Positions 36,489-48,300 of a stretch of 64,000 nucleotides of DNA are shown here, one piece after another. Under the pieces are notes generated by a model. That model worked only from the letters and a program-made list of their open reading frames with translations. It ran no database searches and had not been told where the DNA came from. The first letter of the stretch is position 1. Each line of letters begins with the position of its first letter. Origin of the DNA: Ooceraea biroi (taxonomy: Eukaryota; Arthropoda; Insecta; Hymenoptera; Formicidae); assembly GCF_003672135.1 (NCBI RefSeq), contig NC_039506.1:10912001-10976000 (forward strand), given 5' to 3'. The position numbers and the translations under genes are program-made.

Positions 36489-37425
36489 TTCCACCAAATC
36501 GGGGACATTTTCGCCTTCCCTCCCCCTCGTCCACTTGTACAGTTCTTTTAATTAATGCTAAGAATGTAAGATTCTGTTCTAATGACAAATGTGTCCTCCA
36601 TTAGACGTGTCGGATAATCTACTTTTATATCTTTTCCATCGTGTTTACGAACTTTTCAGACGAAAAAAACTTAAATGATGATATCAGGATAATAAATAAT
36701 GTTAATGCGATCTTTTAGTAAAATCGATTAGAGTATTGCTTGAGACATACGCATTTGGGCGTATGTAAAACATTTTGTACATAAGTGGGTACGTTTATAT
36801 ATAAATATATATATAGCTCATTAGGCGTTAAATAGAAAACTAATAAGAACATAATTTTTCATGTATATAAAACATATTTATATATAAATTATGTCATTAC
36901 ATATATATATATATATATAAATTATATACATGTATATAAAACCGACACCTTGTAATTGCCTCCTCCAATTGATAAAAAATTAATTTTCAATTTTTATTAA
37001 TGATATAAATATTCAGTTGTCTCTTTTAGATCTCTATTTTGCATACATGAACGTAATGAGTAAGGATTGTTACAGAAACAATATTGTTTTGATCACATCT
37101 TTTGAAATAATATCCACCATTTTCTCTTTTGCATTCGATATTGTATTTATGTAAAGCAGGAATTATTAAATAAAACTTGCAGAAACAAAAATGTATATGT
37201 ATATAACAATATTTTCTGTATTCGCCATACAAGGTAATCCATTCCCACGTTTTACGCATATAGTTTTATGTACAAATAGTTTCGCTTACTTGCACACGCT
37301 GTGTGTATGTGTGTGTGTGTAAATGTAAATACAATCACTCGTTGCTCCCGCAAATATATACATTTCCTTAAATACTGATAAATTGTAGTTAAAAAGGAAA
37401 AAAAAGACACTCTTATTAGGAATAT
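36489..37425. other. 3' flanks of the convergent RNFT and MED25 genes
   Basis: AT-rich, with (TA)n at 36898-36920 and (GT)n near 37300-37320. Probably the two 3' UTRs; no other gene seen. Confidence 0.7.
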
Positions 37426-40400
37426 TTAATTAAGAAAGTCGTAATTCGGTACGTCCTCAAATTGTTGGTTCTGCGCGTTGCCGGGTGCCATCGGTCTCGT
37501 CGCTATCTGTCCTCTTGGACCAACCATTTGCTGCTGCACTCCAAATACTTGCCTATATTGAGGTTGCGGCTGCAGAAATGCATTAAGATACAAGTTACAT
37601 TAATCATAATATGCATTGCGCGATAAGTCCTTTTATAGGGTCTTTGTTAAATCTTAAAGAATAAATAAAGGTAAATAAATTTTTGTAGGATCTTTGTTAA
37701 ACAATCTTAAAAGATAAATAAAGGTAAATAAATTTAACTTGTCTCCGAAATGCATTATATTATATAAAATTTTGCATCCTTACTTGTTGCAACAGATGTC
37801 TTAGACCGAGATTGTTGGTGGTGACAGGACGCATCAGTCTCTGAGCGTTCGCCTGTTGGTTGGCCATAGCGGCCTGATTGAGACCTCTCTGCGCCTGTTG
37901 TGCCTGTAGAAGATGAGAGAAAAATTAATCCATGTAACATACAAAAATGTCTATTGACAATCAAGAGTGGCTTGCCTCAAGCTGTTGCTTATATTGCATT
38001 TCTTGTTGTTGCGCCACTTCCAGGTTTTGCTGAATCTGTGTGACAAATAAATGTTGTAATCATAAACACGAAAAAGAGGAAATTTATACTCACGTTTACT
38101 TCCAATTGCGATTTATATTGCGCCTCTTGTTGCTGCGCGGCTTCTAACGTTTGCCGCAAATGCTGTATCTTCAATAAGTTTTGGTGCCGAGCCATCTCTA
38201 TGTCGTCGAACGGAGGTCGTTGTTGACCAATCATACCTCCGGCGGCGGCATTTGCCTGAGGGCCGCTAATGCCGCTATTCTGTAAACGCATCAAGTCAAT
38301 CAGCATCTTGAACAATAAATTATTTTCCATTTTTTATAAAGATGCAACCGTACACACACACTCTCTCTCTCTCTCTCTCTCTCTCGCTCTCTCACGTTAC
38401 CTGCATATTCATTTGCGCTTGCGGACCACTGCTCGAAGTTAGAGTCTGCGGAGGAGCGTTGGTGGACACGACATTTTGCGTTATCTGACCGCCACCCATC
38501 GTCATGGTATTTGTTTGGGACATAAGAATACCCCCCTGTGCACCTGTGGTAGGCATGGGTGCAGGAATTGCATTTCCTGGTCCAGGATTGGCCTAACAGC
38601 ATAGGATAAACAAAGCCAGATGGTTATTCTCCGATATTTTGATCATCGTCCATGCAATATTGATTAGCTTATTATTCTGTTATTTACATTCACTTGTCCC
38701 TGTCTCATAGAAGCCTGAGATGTCTTTTGTTGCTGTATCACTTTACGGAGGCGATCGACAAACGCCGTCTGGTCATTCGGAATGAAGCCCAAGTACGTCT
38801 TTTTCTCCGCGGTATATAGGAGTATGAGAACTTTTATCTCGCAAGCTGGACTCGATGCAGCAGAAGTGAAGTGGACACAGCCAGCCTAATAAAATATTCC
38901 CCATATAATATATATATCTTATCTCCATTTAATAGTTTTATACATAAGGTATAATTATATATTGTTAATAATAAAATTTATAATTATTTATAATGAGTAT
39001 ACTTACAAATCCAGCGCTCATCATTTTTGTTAAGGATTCCAGCGCCTCGCACGGCGTTGGATGGAAAAGAACGGACTTGGAATTCTTCAAATAAGAACCA
39101 CCAATATTTCCTATCAGCTGCTTCGGCATCAGTTGCATTATCAATTTTGGTGGCCACGTGTCCGCTTTCCTAAGAGACGAGATGAGTCGTGTGAAATAAA
39201 AACGATTACACCGAGACAGCAAAGGAGAGGACGATGTTAATTAATGCCACTTACAATTCCGGATCTCCGTCCTTCGAGTTAGCCGAGACTTGGCACGGAA
39301 CATGTCTCGTTTGTTTCTGCGCGTCCGTAGGATTTTTCGCCTTCTCGATCCATTCTACAATGCCTTGCCAGATATTCTGACGTTCACGCGGCATGAGCTG
39401 TTGACCTTGCACGGTACCAGTGGCTACATTGTTCTGGAAGGTCAGAGTATGGAATCACCGTGTAGTAAAATTGAAATAAACATAAATGTAGCACAATTCT
39501 ATACACAATATTTCACTCTATAAATATAAAATGATCTCGCATACAGGACAATCCGTGGATGAACAAGATAAACTTTGCTAAGTTGATAAAAGTAATCCTT
39601 TATTAATGACCAAGGCTGGCAATACAAATTAGGCGTAGACACAACGTTTCGACCTTATATTTCGGTCCTTTTCAAGTGTCATTGCTTCGCAAAGACACTT
39701 GAATTCAACTTTCACTTTTATCAACTTAGCAAAGTTTACTTTGATTAATTTTCTGGCGACTTAAAGGATTATTTGATTTGAACAAGATATTTCACAAATA
39801 TTATTAATTGTTTTCTCAGGAATTATTAGCTTCTCTTTTTTAAAATCTAGAGACTCTGGGGATATTAAAGCTCTTAATGGGAACTTAAGCCCTCAAGGTA
39901 AACGTCAGAATGTTTCTTTAAAAGTGAAAATGTCAGAAATCCTATCAAGTTCACTGAGACCCTGAAAGGGTCTCATATATATTATTAATATAATTTGATT
40001 ACTTGTGCTTGAGGATGTGTGATCTGTTGCGTGATGGAAGACACTGAGACTGGCGCTTGTTGCGACACTGTAACAGTCTGCGGCACTTGAGTGGGTACTG
40101 ATTGGCTAATGCAAGATACGGTGAGCTGCGATCCTGATTGATTGTGAGTCGGTTGGGCGGCCATCGACATGGTAGCCTGTTGGGCGTTTTGCTGCTGCTG
40201 CTGCTGCTGCAGTTGCATCGTCAATCGCAGTTGTTGCTGTTGCTGCGTGAGTTGCTGCTGCTGTTGTTGCGGATTAGGCGCCATGACATTGTTGCCAGCT
40301 GTTGAAATCAATACCATACGATATTTTATACATAAATCTATTATGTGGAAATAAAAAACGGAGTGTGATGAATGTTAAATTGATTACCGTCCAATCTTTG

Positions 40401-41985
40401 GTTGAACGCAGCCACGTTGAGTCCTAACGACGAAGGCGGCTGCGTCAGTTGTGCTATCAACGCGCTGCCCTGCGCGTTGGCGGGCGCGGTCGCGCTCGGC
40501 GCTATGAAGGGCCGCATCCATCTCGTGGGTCTGGCGGCAATATTCACACCTGCCGGATGGTAGTTCGGCGGCGCGGCTATCTGCGGATTGTAGGGTGGCC
40601 GTGCGGCATTCATCGGCGCCGCCATGGACGGCGTTACCGTCTGATGTACGTTAGCAATATTCTGCGGCGCCTGGCTCCTGAAGGGCGGACCCTGCTGCTG
40701 ATTCGGTGGCGCGATGTTCTGCTGAACCTGGTTCGTGTTCGGACTGTCGTTGCTCTGCAGTGGACTCAGGGGAATCTGTGCCGCGGTAACAGCGGCGGTG
40801 TGAACGTTACCACCTATCTGCGGACTGACGGGCCGTTCTTTCAGGTTGTAATTACGCAGCAGCACCAAGTGTCGCGGATCCTTGGCGTAATTCTTCGTCT
40901 GCGAGGATTGCAAGTCACCGCCGGCTTTCTCGAATAATTTATACAGCGCCGGTATCTTCCGCGGCGATAATATGGAGATGTTAATGTTCCTCTGAAAGAT
41001 TATAAATAACATGCAATAAATATGTGCAAAGAGTGATCTTGAGATTACTTGCGGCTTGTAAATAAATGTTATACCGCTTACCTCTTGATAAATGGTAGCT
41101 ATTTGCTCAATGGTGTGGCCAGCAAACTTGTAAGATTCCTGAATCATGGTCTGATATGGGGGCGAGTTGCATATTAAGATGCAATGTTTCTGTGACGCTG
41201 TATTTGGTTCCCGTCTCAGTTGTAAATCTTCGAAACACTGCAATCCCGTGGCAAGACCCTCACCTATATTTGCAAAGGACTCTCCCTTTCCACCAACCAT
41301 CCTGACACAAAGAATGTTACAACTAATAAAATAAAAATGAGATAAAAGGAGAAATATCTGATTTCAAGTGGCACAAGGTAGATGGTTCTTCATTTTGTAT
41401 AAGAAATGGATCCATACAAAGTGAATTATGTTTTCGTACTCACTCGAGTTTATCTAGAACCATCAACAGCTTATGAGGATTTGAGTAAGGTCCAAGAGTC
41501 TCTGTACAAGGTGCCGGTAAGCAATCAGCGGCATGGTAAACCACTATTCCGTATAACGTTGTGCTATTCTGTTGTACAAATATTTCAGGTAGATTAAAAT
41601 GATATATTTGCCAGATAAAATAAATCAATTGAGTGCACGTATAAATTAATTGTAAAAATAGTAGAAAAAAAATATAATTGTACCTCAGAAACATATTCCC
41701 TATCTTCTATGCCCCCTTGACTAAAATATCTGTGTAATACAAAGAAATATATAAACGAATTAATGAAAAATTCCTTTCTCTATTACATGTAATTATTACA
41801 TGTAATTGAATATACTAAAGTACATAAAATATATTACATACATAATTCAGTACTTACTCTAACGTTGGGACGAGATAATTTGTTTTAAGGTCATTGAGGT
41901 ACGCTCCATTAACAGCCGTTCCTTCAATGACAAATATAACGTCAGCCTGTATCCCACACACATGTTCAGCAGGTCCTGTTACCAT
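37426..41985 (-). CDS. MED25: Mediator complex subunit 25
   Basis: MED25 is a tail-side Mediator subunit that receives signals from transcriptional activators in the nucleus. Fourteen exons, read right to left: 41985-41858, 41729-41684, 41568-41444, 41301-41082, 40991-40388, 40298-40003, 39433-39255, 39169-39007, 38885-38688, 38592-38401, 38306-38094, 38035-37976, 37903-37784 and 37569-37426. They give 895 aa in frame. The N-terminal von Willebrand A domain begins ADVIFVIEGTA and includes CILICNSPPYQT. A Pro/Gln/Asn-rich linker with long Gln runs follows (exons 5-6). The activator-binding ACID domain is at about 494-650 (IWQGIVEWIEKAK, then WPPKLIMQLMPKQL). The tail is Gln-rich with a coiled-coil-like repeat. 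The intron between exons 12 and 13 uses a GC donor (GAG before GCAAGC). Exon 12 is a near copy of the last 20 codons of exon 11. Confidence 0.96.
38357..38392. repeat. (CT)n microsatellite
   Basis: A CT run directly beside the donor of MED25 exon 10, read as GA on the coding strand. Confidence 0.8.
39570..39737. mobile_element. MITE with 24-bp inverted ends in a MED25 intron
   Basis: AAACTTTGCTAAGTTGATAA (start 39570) is exactly inverted at the end (39714-39737), 24 bp in all. The 168-bp element has no ORF. It lies in the intron between MED25 exons 6 and 7. Confidence 0.75.
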
Positions 41986-42294
41986 TGTCCTACAATGTAT
42001 GATAACACTTACTCCGTAATATCTTTAAAACTACGTACGTACGTAGGAATATAGACATATTCTCCGGAATTTGTATCATTTAATGCTAGCGAAAGTTAAA
42101 CACAAAACTTTTGTATGCAATTTGAGTTTAGAGTACATTTTACGGAAGTTTACGGAATAGTTTACAATTGTAAAATTACATGTAATCATGTGTGATGAGC
42201 GATTATAGAATTTTGCAAACTTACATTCAGTAAAAATTTATAGACTCATCTGATGAACAACAATACATAAACAGAATAAACACACTGTCAAAGC

Positions 42295-42330
<36 letters not shown>

Positions 42331-42485
42331 GTATATAGAAACACAGAACAGTACTAGTACAGTGTAACCAGAGAGGTACCAGTAGCCAGGGTTTTACCAG
42401 ACTGCCGTAGACGCCACTCGCGCCCACTTTTGCTGTTGGAACTAATCCGCTGCGCCCATTTTCCGGCGCTGTCGATAAAGTCTCC
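41986..42485. other. MED25 5' flank
   Basis: Probable promoter side of MED25. It holds (TA)n at 42301-42324. No gene seen. Confidence 0.6.
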
Positions 42486-42688
42486 CTCCACTTGGTGCGT
42501 GTCCGTGCTGCGCCCATAATTTTCGCATTGAGAAAAAGAGCACCGAATGCGAACTTACTTAATATTTTCATAATAATATATAAAGAAAAAAGATCACGCG
42601 CAAGTTAAATGGAATGTAAGTCCGCATTCGGTGCTGTATTTCTCAATGCGAAAATTATGGGCGCAGCACGGACACACATGAAGTGGAG
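42486..42688. mobile_element. Fold-back element 1 (arms ~70 bp)
   Basis: The left arm (from CTCCACTT at 42486) is inverted at the right arm (ending AAGTGGAG at 42688), with a core of about 55 bp between the two arms. The arms include GTGTCCGTGCTGCGCCCAT and are almost identical. Confidence 0.8.
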
Positions 42689-42691
42689 ACA

Positions 42692-42816
42692 ATAGGTTTG
42701 TTCTTTTCAGCTGCACTGCTGAACTGGTGCAATAAGTTAGAGTGAGAAAAAATATACTTATCTCACTTTAACGTATTGTACTAGTTCAGCAGTGCAGCTG
42801 AAAAGAACAGACCTAT
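42692..42816. mobile_element. Fold-back element 2 (arms ~56 bp)
   Basis: The left arm from 42692 contains TTCTTTTCAGCTGCACTGCT and is inverted in the right arm ending at 42816, with a core of about 13 bp. It abuts fold-back 1 on the left and the THAP element on the right. Confidence 0.8.
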
Positions 42817-42843
42817 CATCACAGTGTCAGAAAATGGATGTAA

Positions 42844-44197
42844 CCTTTGACTATATACCTATGGACTGCTAACGTTGCCACTTAGGTAATGTAAAAGACG
42901 TGATCCAAGATCTCAGCGCACCCACGTCCCAACGGCCAAGCCATGAACTAATAGTCGTACATATACCTTTGACTGAAGCATTTGTTCTGTGGTTTCATGA
43001 CGCATGTGAGGTGTTATAAGTGACAAATTCTAAGTGAAAACAAAATGGTTCGTTATTGTTGTATCAAATCATGTACAATCACACGATACAAAGCCAAAAC
43101 AGGAATACAAAAATCGTCTCGAAATAAAGAATTCACACTTGGTTCCTTAAATTCTCTGCGATTATCGGTCCGCAATTCCGATGGTTGATGATGCACAGAT
43201 CCTTGAATCTGAAAGGTTTCTCCTTACTTACGAACGGACGTCGATTAATCATTGAGGTCATACCTCATACAATAACGAGCACTACAGAAAAAATATTTAA
43301 TATTTATAGAATAGAAAATAAAACACGCATTTCAAAGAATGACTTTGCACGTAATAAGAAATATAAATGTCCAAAATCTTTTTACCAATTTTAACGCGCA
43401 CGTATTAGATAATGATTTATTAGAAAATCACAAACATAAAATGATAAAAACAATAATAGAGTTTTATTTAAAAATAAAGTTATATTGGTTTGGCAAAGAA
43501 TTGACACGTAACTTACATGTAAAATATGTCCGTAAAGATTTTACCAAACTAATTTTGTTCAAAGGGCAGTAAGTGTAATCTATATATATATAAGCCAACT
43601 ACCACTCACTGACTCATCAACCTGCAGCCCGAACCACTGCATCTATCGACTTGAAATTTTAAGGGTATATTCCTACTAGTACGTAGGTGCTCACTAAGGG
43701 TGGGTTTTCCGAAATTCCACCCCTAACGGGTGAGAAGGGGTAAAATGTGTTTTTATTTAATTCTACACGTAATATCGCGGGCGAAGCCCGCGTGACGGGG
43801 GATGCTAGTGTATAATAAAACTGATTTCTAGTCTCTTAAGATTACGTTTTTATTTTCTTAATTTTTTTCCTTTCAAGTATACTTTATTGTACTACATTCT
43901 CATGTACCTAATGCTTTATTGTAAGTAAGAAAAGAATTTGAAGTTATTTTGCAATTTAACATGAAAAGTGCAACAATTTTACTGTTCAAAAAGCATTTAA
44001 AAAATCATATTAATACAATGACCATGAATATTTTGTTTTATATTGTAGTATAAGAGAATGTGAATATTATATTCTTAAAACAATGTTCACGAAATATATG
44101 ATTATTAGTTCTTGGTTTGGCCGTTGGTACCTGGTGGCGCTGAGATCTTGGATCGCACAATGGCTGCCCATTAGCAGTCCATAGGTATAGAGTCAAA
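42844..44197 (+). mobile_element. Deleted THAP / P-element-like DNA transposon
   Basis: Imperfect inverted ends of about 100 bp (both containing ATACCTATGGACTGCTAA and CGATCCAAGATCTCAGCG-like segments) bound 1354 bp, flanked by GGATGTAA at 42836-42843 and 44198-44205. P-type elements duplicate 8 bp. The ATG at 43045 begins MVRYCCIKSCT, the start of a THAP zinc finger (first Cys pair four residues apart), but stops after 47 codons. At 43390-43572 the remains of a transposase C-terminus appear (FYLKIKLYWFGKEL, then FTKLILFKGQ and stop). Most of the transposase is deleted, so the copy cannot move itself. A Helitron sits just after the ORF. Confidence 0.75.
43579..43808 (+). mobile_element. Non-autonomous Helitron, 230 bp
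   Basis: It starts TCTATATATATATAAGCC after an A (43578). It ends in a GC-rich hairpin (GCGGGCGAAGCCCGC), then a short spacer and CTAG at 43805-43808 before a T. The 5' TC, 3' hairpin plus CTAG and insertion between A and T are the textbook Helitron signs. No ORF. Confidence 0.9.
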
Positions 44198-44205
44198 GGA
44201 TGTAA

Positions 44206-44851
44206 TGAAATAGTTCTATCTTCGAAAATGGGCGTAAAGCTGGAGACACAATGCGAGGCGATAGCGATAGGAACAGGGAATAACCAATCGCGTTACACGA
44301 TTTGAGTACGGATGACCAAATCGAGCAACGCGGCGGCTTGGGCGCTCTCAGGCTCCTTTCTGATATTATCAATAATATAATGTAACTTATTACCCAGGCA
44401 GCACACAATATTTATGAAATATTTATAAAATATTTATAAGATTTATTTAAATATTTTATAAATATTTATCAAAATATTTCATAAATCTCTTTGTAGTCTT
44501 AGATTAAACAGATCATAAATATTTATCATAAATATCTTAAAAATGTTTATCATAAATTAACTGCGGTCAATTGTTGTCAAATTTTGTCGCATGCAAGATT
44601 TCCGATTATAATTGTTCGTAACATCGTTTGCCTGTTAAGTATTCAACCACAAAATAAACTGTTCGTCGAGAAACGAGAACGCTCTTGGACCATTCGGACC
44701 CTCCATTACTCTTCACAAATCGCCCAGTCAGCAATAACGGCAACGCCGGTTAATCGTAAGGTTTTTTCTCTAATTCAAAATTGTGTTTGCTCTATTATAT
44801 TATATACCATTATACAATTATTTTACTGACTTACTGTGTTTATTGAAAACA
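44206..44851. other. AT-rich spacer
   Basis: Includes a stretch of ATATTTATAAA-type direct and inverted repeats at 44408-44550. No gene seen. Confidence 0.5.
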
Positions 44852-45014
44852 ATGGCTGCGTTCAGCAGAAAAAGCAGATCGGTAAGCGCTTAGTGATTCT
44901 TTATTATGATTGGTTTCTGCACTTGGATCCAGCGAAGATCTAAAGGCAAGAACCAATTGTATTAAAGAATCACTGAGCGCTTACCAATCTGCTTTTTCCG
45001 CTGAACGCAGCCAA
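44852..45014. mobile_element. Fold-back MITE (arms ~68 bp)
   Basis: The left arm starts ATGGCTGCGTTCAGCAGAAA and the right arm, inverted, starts TTGGCTGCGTTCAGCGGAAA. Pairing extends through GTAAGCGCT.AGTGATTCTTT. The spacer is about 30 bp. Confidence 0.85.
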
Positions 45015-45300
45015 TGTTATATAGGAAAAACAATAACTATACAGTATAAATATAAATTATAGTAAAAGCGTAATAACATATAACAGATACAATATAATAA
45101 TAATAATGATATTAATACTAAACATAATTGAAAAATAAATAGAAAAATGTATTAAAATATAAATTTAATGTACACAAGTAAACACATTGAATAATTCATA
45201 TTAAATAAATTCGTTAAACACTATCTAATTATAAGCAAATGCCTCAACATTTTTATAATACAATTGCATAAACACATTGCTTTATCTCTCCCTGACATAT

Positions 45301-48300
45301 TTAAGCAATTAGTTTGTCTATTAAATTTATAACTCTCTCTTTTTGGTACTTGATTTGACGGATGCGTCTTTCGACAACGCTATTAAGATTTTCATCTATT
45401 TCTGAGTCTTTAAAATAATCATTCTTGATTTTGCTTATCTAAAACAAATTTCATGTTCTAAATAAAAATTTTTATGTAAAGAAATAGTTACAAGTAACGA
45501 ACTACCACAATATCAACAAATTTTGTACACCAGTTTGTGCCAAAATCCAGTCATAACTAACATTTTTAATACAAGTACGATAACAAGACATTACTTTTTA
45601 TACTGTGCGTATTCGTATCTGCAATAATAAATAAAGCTACTAAGTACCAAACAATAAAACATACGAAAACACTAGAAAAAATTGAATTATAAAAATTACC
45701 TCATAAATTTCATCTTTAGAAAATGAACGATTTATAATAATACATAATAGTTTGACTTTGTCGGAATCTGAAACACTGCAAACGACTGAATTAATAGATT
45801 CGAAGTTATATTATACTGGTAAAGAAACTTACAATACTTTTGAAAGAGCAATTTATAAAAATAATTTTATTACTTGTGCGTGTCAAAATATAGTGTCGCA
45901 CGGATGCCTATAAGTCTTACTGCATAAACATCAAACATGAAATAAGGAAAAAGATTGGAACTGCTGTCTTTCTTGCCAAGATAAAAATTAAACAAAATGT
46001 ATATAGCAGCATCGGATTTTGCAGCACACGAAATATAATTAAAGTTTTTAGGTTTATTTGTGTATAACAATTCCACCAATTTCTACAAAAGACTCGCATT
46101 CGCTATCATCGCACCTTTACAATACGCCCATTCTCTCCATTCCGGCGAAAATCTATAACATGCAGAAAATGAATAAAATTACGATAACAAAGTTTTTATT
46201 ATGATGATACAATTAATTATTAACAGATTTCGTAAAATTTAAAAATTTCCCGACAACATGCTGACGAAGAAACGATAATATATGCAACAAATAACATATA
46301 GTAACAACATCTACATCTATAAGTAACAAAAAATCATTCTGACAAGATGAAATTGCAAGAACCAAAAGAAACAATACAAATATTTTAAAGCAAATTAAGA
46401 GCGAAGACTAAGGAATATATTACGTTTGGTCTGTCCTCACAATGTTATATATATTGTACTATTCATAACTTTCATATTCGCATGTACATATATATGCAGA
46501 AACAAAGTATAATACAACTACAATTAATAATACTAACCTGTAGAAAATTTTGCACAAACCATAATATAATCATTATACATATACGATTTAACAAACAGTT
46601 AATGCTTTTTTCAAAAACTTCCGCATTTGCGACTATTAATTGTCTCGAATTTCATGTATTATACAAGAGAAATACCACCACAGAAAGAATGTAATTGCAG
46701 GAATTACTTGTGCTGCATTATGTAGGAATCTTGTAGGTATTCCTTCAATCTAGCATTCGCAATTTCTTGACACTCTGTATTACCAAAAATACATGCCCAT
46801 CTTACAGCCTCTTGGCCAACCACTTAGTAAGATCGTCTTCCTGGGACTTTTCTTTGTATATGTTTTCGAGCAAACCTTTCAAAATCAACCGCATATCTTC
46901 CTATAAAAGTTGTTAAAAATGATATGACCATCATATAAATGTTTTGTTCTTTATAAAAGTAAATATGGAAAGTTATTAATCCTTTATTATTTCAATAAAC
47001 AATATATAACTCCAAACTTTTTTGCATTTGTTCAGTTGAATTGGTAGTATATTCCATATACAGCATACAGGCTATACATGTATGACACAAATATCTTCCT
47101 ACATCATTTATAATTTTACGACATGTTTTAATCTATGTATGTAACACGTATAAAACAGGTACGTATTAACGTTACACATTTTCTGCACTGTTAGTTTTAC
47201 TTACGGTTTTTGCACATTGTAATTGATATTAATGCATATATTTCGATATTCTCTTGATATTAATTATTCATGTAATATCCAAACACTATAATATATGATA
47301 TTTTATACACTATATGCAAGTAACGTATACCATGCTTCTTAACAACTTTTTATAAATTTATGATTATCTCACCTTTAAAGTTTTGCTCTCTTCAAATGGT
47401 AAGAAATGCGATGTCTCTAAAAATTTGAAACATTGGATACCATGCTACTTAATCCCTCTCTTCGCGCAAATAGTTTATGAGACGTAAAAACCTGTCATAT
47501 GTAACTTCTCCTCTCTTCAAGAAATAATATGTATCATCAATGAGTTGAGCGCGATTAAGAACATGAATATCAATATATTTCAAAAACCTTAAATAGTATG
47601 TAATTGCATTTAAGCTCTTGTTATCGTACTTTACACGATAGTATCCTATTGCACAATAAATAATATTAAATAATACCATCAATGCGATTCACAATTACGA
47701 TAAAAAATAAATATGCATGTTGCAATTAATGTACACCATTTGTGTGAATATTGAAAACATATAAAACTGTAGATAAAATATAAAATAAACTGAATATCAA
47801 TTTAACACACACTATACTCACCTGTTTGTTGTAAATTTAGTATGATCCATCCATTCTTATTAGTAAGTGAGATAGATATATTATACTTTGTGCTATCCTT
47901 TGGAGGTATCCAGTGATGAGGAGTCGTATTATCGAAGTCTAACTGTTCCCATGTAGTGAAAGTGATAGGTATCCATTGAAGTGCTTTTTGCTGATAGTGT
48001 TCATTGATGCATTCATCTTGAGATATTTCCAGCGTAAGTTCAGTTCGACGAACATTTACAATAGGATAATTATTTTCTCTTACCCAGTTCTCCATTATAT
48101 CTTTCATGGTAGGATTACCTAGTTCTGGATTATCTAAGTTAACTTGCATCATATTCCATAAATCATCGGGCGTAGGAGACTTACGAAAGCTAAATGTATA
48201 AAATTTATAGGTTTTGTTATAATAGGAACTATAATAAATTATATATAAAGTACATATATAATTTATACTACATACATATAATAGCATTACATAGTAAGGA

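Noticed and set aside
40169..40354. Cys-rich plus-strand ORF
   Set aside because: Antisense shadow of the MED25 polyglutamine (CAG/CAA) exon.
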